From Clostridia bacterium (GTDB lineage: Bacteria; Bacillota; Clostridia; Oscillospirales; Acutalibacteraceae): a DNA stretch of 64,000 nt. The notes under the pieces were generated by a model. That model was not told the origin of the DNA, searched no databases, and worked only from the letters and a program-made list of their open reading frames with translations. Positions 7,503 through 19,500 of this stretch are shown here, piece by piece (positions within the stretch are counted from its first letter, which is position 1; the number at the start of each line of letters is the position of its first letter). Position numbers and translations under genes: made by a program. Location: the NCBI GenBank assembly GCA_017461625.1, contig JAFTXJ010000017.1:62001-126000 (forward strand), written 5' to 3'.

Positions 7503-10500
7503 TTATTTGGTTACTTCAATAGTACCGAAGGACTGACCGTCAATCCAACCTGTTGCTGATTTTGCGCTGAGGTTAATGTCATTTTCACCAAGTGAATAGA
7601 ACTTAACATTTATTGTCCATGTCTTAGTTCCGTCAGCGTTTTCAACAACGTCTGCATTTGACTCATTGAAGGTTGAAGTTGAAAGAGCATAATTCAAACG
7701 AACCTTAATTGTGTTACTGTTTGTAACAACCTTGAGTGCAGTTGCCTCACCACGTTTTACTGTGGAAGATTCTGCCTCAACTGAGTAAATCACAGGTGTT
7801 GTATCAACAACCAAATCTGTTACCTTAACAGTTGAAACCTTAGTGTTGCTCTGCCATGCTCCGTTATACTTTGCACGGATTGTAAGCTCATAGTCGCCTG
7901 CTTTAGCAAATGCAGAGGTCTTAAGAACCCATGTTTCAACATTGTCAACTGTTGTGATAATAATGTCTTCGCTACGGTTAAAGGTGCTTGTGCTGCCGTT
8001 GGGGTATACAATCTGAAGCTTTTCTGTGCCGGCTTCGGTTCTTACCTTGATTTCTGCCTTTTCGCCTGTGTAAATTTCAGCGTTATAAACAGATTTCAAA
8101 GCAATCGGATCAGTTACTTCAGCCTTAACAACCTCAGTTGTAAGAACATAATCTGTATCTTCCCAACCGCTTACGGTTCTGCCCTTAACTCCATAAGTGT
8201 GAACACCAAGTGTTGTCTTGAAGCTGATGTTCCATGTAAGTGTTCCGTCTTCATTTTCAACAACATCTGCAAGGTCTTTTGTGAATGTTCTTGTTGCAAC
8301 ACCCTCAACGAGCTGAACCTTTATAGCATCTTTTGATGTTTTAACGGTTACTTTTGTTTCTGAGCCTATCAATGAAACAGATGAAATCTCTGCAGCGAGA
8401 ACAAGCTTATCAACGCCTGCATAAAGGTTTACTGTTTCACCGTTTAATGTGAAGGTGTAAGCACCTGTTGAAAGGTCAGCCTTAGCATCTTCAACATTAA
8501 GAACAAGAACACCGTCACCGTCTGTTGTAACATCCATTGTTGTGGTGTTGGTTGCCTTGTCAGTAACAGTAAGGCTGTAGGTCTTGTTGGCTTCGCCTGT
8601 GCTCAATGTAACGGTATTACCTGTTGTGGTGAATACGCCGTTTTCATATGTTGAATTTTCATCGAGAACAAACTCAACATCAGCACCGTCAAGAACTACA
8701 TCGCCGATGTTACTTCCGCCGTCTTCAAATACATTGTAAACTGAGGCACCGTCAACACCGTTGATTGTTGATGGGTAAGAGTCAACGTTGTAGCACTTCC
8801 ATACTCTGTTAAATACGTTACCCCATCTGTCAATAAGGTGAGCGTAAACATATGAACCTGACTTCGGATAGAAGTTACAGCTCCAACCTGTAATCGGGAA
8901 CACACCGAGGCCTGTATCATTACCGTTAATGTTGAGCTTATCGGATGAGTCGTTAAGTGCTGTTTTGATAGAATTTGCATTACCTGAAACAGAGCTGATG
9001 ATTGCCTTCTTGGCCTCAGCATAGTCACCGGCCTCAGCATAAGATGTTGCGGTAGGTTCGTTTGTTGCATCAAATACATAAATGAATGAACCGATTGTGC
9101 AACCGAGGTCAGAGTAAGGATATGTTACGTCTTCAACGGGATATACGTTTTCTGATGTCATCGGGAAATCCCAGTTAGATGCACCACCTGAATTTCTTAA
9201 CAAGTGAAGCTGGTTAAGCCATACGTCATCCTGAACCTGATCCATATACATCTGCATGTATGTGCCTGATGCATCGAGTGTACCCTCGTCGCTGTCACCG
9301 TTCATTGAGTTATGGTAGCAGATACAGATTGTGATATCTTCAACCTTATCTATAGTCGGATCATCTTTCTCTATTCTTTCTGCTTCCACAACGTCATAGC
9401 TATATGAATCAAACTTCACTGACATATTGGGATTTGTGCCACTAATTTCAGCACTGCTCATTCCTACATTCGGAGTACTTGCATCGTCACTTGCAGAAAC
9501 TGTGTAAACAATTTCATTCTTTGTGCCTGAAGCTGAGAACTCAGGTGTAAGGTAGATAACAGTTTTAGCATTATAGTCGTGTGCTGTACCAACACCGGCT
9601 GTTGTATATTTTGTGAACCACGCATTGTCAAGGTCGTCTGTTGCCTTAACGGCACTTGTCATTGACTTACCGTTAACGTATGAGAAGCCTGCTGCGTTGT
9701 CGGTTACTGTTGCCTTTGTCGGGTAAGATGAAGTGTTGTCTGCAACTGTTGTTGCCACTGCACCGTCACCGATTTCAAGAGCAATTACCGGGTTCGGGCT
9801 GTTGGTGTAAAGGTAATAGTCAACTGCAGCTCCTGCTGTGTAGCTCCACTTGCCTGCATAAGCATAGCTTGCAGAATCTGATGAGCTCGGAACAGAGTAT
9901 GTTGAACCGTTAGCACTGTCTGCAGCGGCGGCAATAGTTTCACCCTTGATCATATTTACCTTTGCAGAGTTTTCATAAAGTGTAACTGTCGGTGCATCGG
10001 TTTCAGCTTTCTTGTTTTCACTGAAATCAAGCTCCATATCCTTAGCCATTCTTGCAACATAAGCATTTGCCTGTGGCTGAGTGAGTGCACCAAGCTTCTG
10101 GTCAGTATTTGTTTCTACAACTGCTGCAAGCAAGTCAACCAAAGCTGTGTCGGTGTAGTGGTTAAGGTTAATTTCGGGAGTCTTTTCAATCTGGCTCTCA
10201 ACATAAGATGTATCAAGCTCATCAACCTTAAGCTTCCACCACATGAGTGATTCTTCATTTTTAACCTGGTCTGTAACATCTGCCGGGCTTGTCAATGCTG
10301 TTGAAGATGTAACAGGTGTTTCACCACCGTCTTTATCTTCATAAGTGTAGATCCACTGATTTGTTGCTGTATCGTAGCTGATTTCTTTCAATACCGGGCA
10401 GGTCCACAAAGCATAAACTGTTCCGCCGGTGGTATCGTTCCAAGGCTGAGCAGTTGCAGTACCGTCAGCATTGTAATATCTGACACCTTCGCCGCCTATA

Positions 10501-13500
10501 TCTGAGAAATAACCGCCGAATACGAAGCCTTCATATGTGGGGATTTCTGTCAAAGGCGGAAGTGTTTCACCAACAGTGATTGAAACATCATTTTCACCGC
10601 CGGTTGCACCCTGCTTATCAAATTCAACCTTGACATATGCTGTTTCCCATACTGCATAAATCGTGTATGCAGAGTTAACATCAGTAAGGGTTGCATACCA
10701 CTGTGAAATAATTTCGGGAGTAATTGTGATGCTGTATGCATCAACAGCCGTTGTGCTTTCAGCAGCATCAGCCCAACCAAGGAAGGTTGAACCTGTTTTT
10801 GTCGGGATTGAAGAGTCTGCAATTTTGAACGGGCTGCCATAGGTTACTATGATTTCCATCGGGTTACCTGCAGTACCGCCGTTTGCATCAAGAACAAGGG
10901 TGAAGCTTACAGGAATAAACTTAGCTTCCATATACATATCGCCTTCACGCATGATTCTTGAATATGTGAGACTTTCTTCTTCAACAAGATTTTCGCCATA
11001 GTATTCGGCATCCTGAACATCATACCATCCGCCGAAAATGTAACCGACATTTGGTTTTGCTTCAAAGTAAACCCTCTGACCGTAATATACCTTACCGTCG
11101 ATTGATGGGTTAAGTGCACCGAAAGCAGTCCACTTCCAACTGTCATCAGCAGTTGCTGTAAGTCCGATACCAACATTACCGCCGGTATTTGAAGGTGTAC
11201 CGCCCGGCCACTGATCCTCACCGAGAGAATAAATCATATCTTCTCTTACGGTGTATGTTCTTACACTTGCGGTTGCATTGTAAGAATTGATTGAGAACAC
11301 AGCGTAATAATCGTTGGCAGTTTCCTGACCTTCTACACTGGTATCTGCAACTTCTACATAATACTCTGTATCTGTGTTAACGGCTGTACCCCATTCAGTA
11401 ACAACACCGTCTGTAATTACAGGAGTAGCATACCAGCCTGAGAATGAGTAACCTCTTGCAGGAGTTGCAATAAAGAATACTTTCTGGCCAAAGTTTACAT
11501 TCTCCGAAATTACTGTTGAAGCGTTTGTACCGGTTCTTCCTAATTTAACGGTACCACCTGTTGCACCATAGATATAATCTGTAGGTTCAGCTGCTGTGTT
11601 GTAATAAGCATATGCTGTTGCAGCAAATGTCTGAATTTCAAAGTAACCTACAACAAAGATTGGCTGAGCAGGCATTGTGGTTGTTCCAAGACCCTGGTTA
11701 CACCAGTTTGTGCTGATAGTTGCACCATCTGCAGGAACATCGCTTTGATACAAGCTGTATCTCCAACCCATAAATGTATATCCTGATGCCGGATTGAACT
11801 GAATATAATCTTCAACTGCTGCACCAAGAGGAACAACAACGTTACCGTTCTGGTCAAGGTCAGACTCACCGTTGAGAGGAACTACTTCAACACTACCGCC
11901 CTTTGTTCCGGAATAATCCATATAATAAACACCGGATGCGGGGCTGTAAGCTGCATTAGCATAAATTGTGTTTGCGCTTGTTGCCCATACAGCATAAAGA
12001 GTAACCTTATTGCCATATGTTGCATACCATTCATTAATAGTCAATGCAGGAACGGACTGACCGTTTGAAAGCTCTGCCTGAGTTGCCTGAGGATTGAGGC
12101 TCCAACCAAGGAATACGTATCCAACTCTGTCCTCAGGTGTTGCAGCCGTATTAATGATGTGTGAAGTGTTGTAATAAAGCGTTTCTATCTTCACGTCTCC
12201 GCTGATACCGCCGTTGGGGTCATACTCAAGAGTGAAGCTGTTAACTGAGAATTTAGCATAGTAGCTGAGACCTGTGGTTTCCATAGCTGCGGTTTCAGCA
12301 CCGTCAGCAGTTGAGTTAAACCAAGTATTAAATGCTGAATCAGTGTACCAACCGTCAAATGTGTAACCGGTCTTAGCTGTTGCTGTGATTAATGCATTCT
12401 TGCCAAAGTAAACATTTACTGCTGCATAAGCACCGTTGCTGTCTGCTGTTTCAATGTCACCTGCAAGAGGAGCATTACCCTCTGCAACAGAGATTGTACC
12501 GCCAACATTATTATTTTCATAATATGTTATGTCGTTACCGCTGTTGCTGTAGGCATAAACCTTAAGTGAATATGAACCTACTGAGAACTTTGCATAAAGG
12601 CTAATACCTTCTGCACTGTTAACTGCAAGGTTATAGTCGTAATAGCCCTCTGAATGATAGTTGCCTGAGCCGAGAGCTGTCTGCAATGAGCTGTCACTGT
12701 ACCAGCCGTCAAACTGATAGCCGGTTGCGGGCTTTGCATAGATTGTATCCTGACCGCCGTATGCACACTGGCCTGTTACTGTGTCGGCATAGGTTACGCC
12801 GTCATAGGATACTGTACCGCCGATGCCGTTCAAGGTGTAGTTACCGAGATCCTCTGCATTGCTCATAGCAAAGAGGTTAACGTCAACCATAATTACCTTA
12901 AATCTTGCACGGTATGTTGCGTTTTTATTAACTGTAACAGCAAGAGTTGCTGACTCTGTAACAAGGTCATTGTTGTCGTTATACCAACCAACAAATGCAT
13001 AACCTGTTTTTGCTGTTGCAGTGATGCTTGTTGTTTCACCGTGGTAATATGTTGTGTCACCTTCAACAGTACCTGCCTGGTCGTTGTTAAGGAACTCATC
13101 AGGGTTGTTTGCAGTGTTTGACATTACCACTGTTGTGATTGTGTATTCACTTACTGTGAACTTAGCTGTAAGAGCTGTTTCTTCGGTAATTGAGAATGAA
13201 TAGGTGCTGTTTGATGAAACTTCGTTTTCACCGTTGTACCAGCCGAGGAATGTATAGCCGGTTGCAGGTGTTGCCTGCAAGGTTACGTTTTCGCCGTGGC
13301 TGTATGTGCCTTCACCTGTTACGGTGCCGCCTGTTGTACCCTCGGTGAATGTGCCGATGTCTGCAGCTGTGTTGTAAACAGCTTTCAAAGTTACATCATA
13401 TTCGTTAATACCGAATACTGCATAATACTGAAGACCCTTTTCTGTCATTGTGGCAGAAGTAATTTCTGCTGTTGTAACACGGTCGTCAGCAAGACCCGTT

Positions 13501-16500
13501 GATGGTGATGTTGTCTGCCAACCGAGGAATGTGTAACCGGTTTCAGGTGTTGCAATAAGTGTTGCTGTTTCGCCGTAATTAACGTTGCCGGTAACATTTG
13601 TTCCCTCTGTTCCGTCAGCACCAATCTTAACAGTACCGCCTTCACCGATTGTATAGGTACCTTCGCTGCTGATAGCGTCGCCCCATACCTGAGCGTTGAT
13701 CTGATACTGGTTAACGTTCCATGTTGCAGTGATAACTGCCTTGTCTTCAAGTCCAACCTTATAGGTTGAAGCGTTACCTGCTGTGCCCTCTGTGAGAACA
13801 CCTGTTGCATCTGTTGTTACCCAGTGAGCAAAGGTATAACCTGTTCTTGTGGGTGCATTAAGGCTTGCAACAGAGTCATAGTCCATATTAAGGGTTGTTG
13901 ATGCTGTGAGGTCTGCTATATGTGTATCACCGTCACCGCCTACGAAGTAGTTAACTGTAACTTCACCGCCTGCGGGGTCGATTGTGATAGGATAGTTATT
14001 AACTGCCCAGTTTGCAGTTGCACGGTCATTGCCTGCACCAAAGGTGTAGCTTGTGCCGGACATTGTACCGTTAGCTGTGCCTGAAGTTGTGTTGTCAACG
14101 ATAGACCAGCCTGTGAATGAGTAGCCGGGTCTTGTTGGCTCGGCAACTGTTACGGTGTCACCCATGTAGCCTGTATATGTGCTTTCGCCTGTAACAACAC
14201 CGCCGTTTGCATTAAGGCTCAACTGATATTTCTGAATATCAAATCTTGCTTTATAAACGATTTCGCTTGCGTTCTTAATGAGGCCTTCATTGATTGTAAC
14301 ATCAACTGAGCTTGCACCGTAAGCAGCTACACCTGTCAGCTCGTTGCTGCCATAATACCAACCCTTGAAGGCATAGCCTGTTGCAGGAGTTGCTGTCATG
14401 GTGAATGTCTGACCGTAAACATAGTTCTGTGTTGCCGAAAGGGCACCTGAACCGTTATCAAGTTTAACAGTACCGCCCTGAGTTGATGCTGCATATTCAC
14501 CGGGGTTGGTGTTTGTGTCGCAATATGCATAAAGGGTTACAGGGTATTTGTTAATGTCAAATCTTGCATAAACGTTCTTGTCTGCTGCACCCATATTGCT
14601 GATTGTGCAGCTTGCGTCTGTTGAATCAGCAACGTCACCCCAGGCGGTAATTGTACCGTCTGTGATTGTGGGGGCAGAGTACCATCCCATGAATGTGTAG
14701 CCTGTGTTTGCAACAGCTGAGTAAGTAACGGTTGAGTTGTATACAACATTCTTTGTTGCTGCACCGCTTGTGCTCTTAACAGAGTCAATCAATACATAAC
14801 CGCCTGTTTCGCTTGTGTCAAGTGAATATGTTGTGCCAACCTCTGTTGCACTTGCAGCCTGGTTGTAATAAGCGTAAACGTTAAGGTCATAGCTGTTGAT
14901 ATTCCACTGAGCCTGAAGGTTCTGGCTGGTAACAAATGAAGCTGTGTTACCTGTGATGATAGTGTTGTTTTCACTTGCAGAAACTTCAGTTTCGAAGGTT
15001 GTGTTTCTTGCAAGGTTCTTCCATGTTGAGAAGGTGTAACCTGTTCTTGTAGGTGTTGGAAGAGCAGTGGTTGTGTTGTAGTGACCAACTGCAGCTGAAG
15101 TGGATACACTACCGCCGTTGGCGTCAAGAGCATAGTTGATATAATGCTCTGAAATCTTGAAGTTGCCTGTAACTTCAGTTGTTGCAGTGATGTCGCCTGT
15201 TACGCCGTAATAATACTCTGTGCCCTTAGTGAGAGCGCTTGTTACAAGTGAATCAAGCTCTGTAACACCGTAGGTGTAGTCTGTATTACCGTTTGCAATA
15301 ACAGCGCTGCTTGAATAAAGAGCAACTGTAAGGTCAGGTGTTGCGCCGTAAACATAGCCTGAAACATATTCATCATTGTTTGCAGGAGTGTAGGCGTAGA
15401 AATAAATCTGACCGGGATAAAGCTTTGTGATGTCGGTGTAGTCAGTTTCCTTGCTTACATCTTTAGCCTCTGTCCAAACAGGGGTGAGGTTAGCGTTGCA
15501 ATAAAGGGTTATTGTATCACCGGGCTGATAAACTGTGCCTGAATAGCTGTCTTTCCAGCCGGCGAAGTTATAGCCGATCTTATAAGGAACATGATCTGCG
15601 ATTGTTGCACTGCCGCCAATAGCAATACCTGTCTGTGAGGCAGGGGCAGAGTAACCGTCTTTAAACTGACATGTGCTGTCAAGCAAGTAGTCAAGGTGAA
15701 CGGTCCAGTGAGACCATTTCTGATTGGTCTTGGCTTCGGTTAAGTCGTTAACGGTAACCTTAGTGCCTGTGCCGTTTTTGCCTGTGTACCAGCCTGCGAA
15801 GTCATAAAGCTCACTTGAGATTACAGGAAGCTCGGTAACTTCTGAATTTTTAATTGTTTCTTTGTAGTTTCTTACAAGCCCCTTAACAGCCATAGTAGTG
15901 CCGTTAATTGTAAGGTGAGGTTCAGAAACTGTGGTATCGTGAACCATGTTATCGCCTGAACCGCGGGTAATATCCTGAACGTAGATATTTGAGAATTCGG
16001 TTACCATACCGTTCTTATTTGTGTTACCAAGGCGGAGTCTTGCATACTCAGCGGTGTCGGGAACAACAAATTCAAGAACAACAGTGCCCTGCTGTTTGCT
16101 TGCTACACTCGGGTAAGTTGAGCCCTGAATATAGCCGGGGCAGCCATTATGTGCCGGGAAACCTATGCTTCCCCAAGCATTGTTTTTAGCATCTGTTTCG
16201 TTTGCATAGTAGAAGAAGTGGTTCTGAATACCGCCGCCTGATACGTAGTTTGTGACATTATAATCATATGAAACTCTGTATCTGTGACCGGGAGCAATGT
16301 CCATTATGCTGTTGGAAAGGATGCTGTTATCTGCACTTGATGCATTTGCTAATGTTGTTAAGGTTAATTTGTTCTCGTCTGTATCGACAGTGAGAGTACC
16401 GTTTGCTGAGCTCGGATTTGACCAACCCTGGTCAAAATCAAACTCATTATCAAAGGTGATGTCGTATCTGTTGATTTTCCAGCTTGCGAGAACGGTATCT

Positions 16501-19500
16501 GAAGAAACACCGTAGGTGTAGTTTGAGTTCAATGTGCCTGCAAGAGCACCGTTAAATGGTGCAGAGCCCTCTGACCAGCCTGTGAAGGAGTAACCCTCCC
16601 ATACAGGGTCGGGGAGAGTGTAGCTTTCACCTGCAGCACCGATTTCAACATAGTCGCCCTCGGTGATTCTGATGTTATCAACCCAACCTGCAATGGGAGT
16701 ATCGTTAGTGATACAGAAGCCGAGGTTGATTACAGAGCAGCCTGACGGCATTGTGAATGTGCCGATAGTACCGCCTGATGTTATGTCGGTTGTAACACGA
16801 ACGGGAACAGTGTAGTTATAAAGGTCGTCGCCGTCCTTTGATGTGGACATAAACATCTGAATTGTGCCCTGTTCATGAGCCCAGTCCATTTCAGGAGTAG
16901 CACCGCCATACATATTGATAGCGTACCAACGATAGTCGTCGTAACGAAGTGATGATTCAAATGAAACGGTGTAGGTCTTTCCGCCCTCAAGGCCTGTGGC
17001 AACGCTCGGGAAGAAAAGGTCGTTCATCTTTGCGAACTGAGAGCTGTCAGCAGTGTCAACAATAGTAATATCCGAGAAAGTAACATCCATTCCCGAACCA
17101 TTGTTGATACCGAGACGCAATGAAACATATGGCATTCCGTCCGGAACGGTAAATTCAATTTCATGAGTACCGTTTCTGCCGGATGTTGACTGAGGATAAC
17201 TCTTAAGTGTGCCGCCGTTGCTGTAACTGAACGGATTGTTTGATGCACTGTAGAAAATATACGGCAAGAGGGCTACAGAGTCTTCTCCGTTATTGTTATA
17301 CCAGTTATAAGAGAAAACATATGACCTGCCGGGAACAAGTGTCATATATGTGGCACTTGAGCCGTCATAGTTACCTGCATAAGCATCGGCACCGGTTGTT
17401 ACCATTCTTAAGGTATTATTTGCTGTATCCGGTGTTACGGTACATCTTGAGGAGTTCCAGCCATAGGTATCAAAGTTAAACAAGTTATTAAGACCTGCGG
17501 CTTTAGGTGTGTAGGTGTTATAACCTGTGTTTAAAATTGAGAAGCTGAAAGCATCTGTGTCTGTTTTTGAAACCATAGCGGCACCGCTTGTGTAAGTTCC
17601 GTTGCCGTCGTGAGTGGTTTCAAGAGAGTTGATTTCATAAAGTGTTCCGTCCTCGGTGTAGGCTGTGTCAACATCTACGTTAGTGAGGTCGGCAAGGTTC
17701 TGCTTGTTTTCAAAGGCGAGGTCTGAAACACCCCAATCCATATAAACACCTGAGGGGTCTTTTGAGTAAACGTAGGTGTATGTTACATTTGGCACCTTAA
17801 CAAGGGCGTAAGAGTTTTGACCCGAGGTACCGTAAGTACCCTGAGCAGCCATATCACCTTTGAGCACACCTGTGCCAAGGCTTTCTGTCCACTTTGTTGT
17901 GCCTTCATTGAGGTAATAACCAAAGTAGTTATAACCCTCATACTGGTTATAGCCTGAAAGAACAGTTTCACCGTAGTAATAAGTTTTGGTTTCTGTTGCT
18001 GCAAGGTCTGAAACAGAAGCAAGTGAGCCGTCATCATTAAAGTCGGCAAGAACATGGTGAACTGTTGCTGTACCTTTGTTAAGAATGTCTGCACGGTTAG
18101 CTGTTGCAGTTGTTCCGTCTGACTTAGTGTAAGTAAATGTTTCGGTTGTTGCAGTAACAGCACCAACCATCATTGCTACCTGGTTATTAAGGTTGGCAGC
18201 AATGTTATTAAAGTCTGACTGTGAAGTTCCGGAGTTTGGAAGAACGAGGTTTGCAGCAGCCTGAAGAACCAAAATATTTTCATAAGTTGACCATACATCA
18301 GCCTTAAAATATTCTTCCTGAAGGAACTGGCTCTTTTTGATTGCGTTATCATAAGCTTCACGAACGCCACCCTTGTCTATGAAGTTACACTTAAGGTAGA
18401 ATGAAGCCTTACCTGTTCTGGTGTAATCGCTTCGATTACCATAACAATAAGCCATAAGAACAAGAGTCTTTGTTCCTGTCTGGTTAAGTGTGTTTGTAGC
18501 ACTTGAAAGCGTGCCGGTAGTTCTTCTTGCACTTATTGATTTACTACCGTGACTAAAAGTATCGCTTGCTGTAGAATATGTGGTGGGCTGAGTTGACCCT
18601 GAATACCAATCATAATAAAGACATGAATTAAGCGTCAAGCTCCATTCCTTACTGTGAGTGCTTCGGTTAAGGTCAACGCCGACCTTGAGGTTAGGAATCT
18701 GACCAAGGTTGGTATAACGGCTGGAGTCAACAGTAATTGAGCCGATACCACCTGTGGTGTAGTCAACACTCTTTTCTGTTGCCCAATAACCCGAACCGCC
18801 TGTGCCTGAATCAAAGAGTCCACTGACATCTCTGTCTCCACTGGTGGCAATTGTGCCTGATGCCAATGAGTCAAAGCCCAACTTATAACTACCGGATCCG
18901 TCGCCTGTTGTGGGGTTGAGGGTACCTGATGTTGTGTCTGAAATTGTGTAAGAGTAACCATCAACAGTATGTGCACCGAGAATCCAACCGGTAACACCTA
19001 TATCCCATGTAGATGAAGAAGTGTTTCTAGGCTGAGCTGTTGCTGAAATTACTGAGTCCTGGCTCTGATATACCAAGGGAAGTGCGTAACAGCTTGAATA
19101 CGCATGAACCTTAAGGGTCTGACCAAGGTTATTGACATAGGTAACTGTCCACTCAACATATGAGGTTGTGTATGAGTTGATTGTACCTGTCATTGTTGTT
19201 GAAAGGGTACCTGATGTTGAACTTGTCTGACCAAGTGAAATGTTCACGGTATTTCCGCCGTATTCATTCATCCAACGCCATGAAAGGGATGTTACCTTGG
19301 TAGCATTTGTGGCGTGGAAATAAACGTTACCTGATGTCTGAGCGTTGTTTGTGTTAAGCTTACCGTTGTCTTCGCTTACACGGTCAACATAATACTGAAG
19401 GTCGTATGTTCCGCTGCTGTTTGCAACAGGGTTGATATAAATTACTTCAGGAACATAGAAGTAAACCTCGGGAGCTGAACCTGCTGCAATAGCCTTTGTA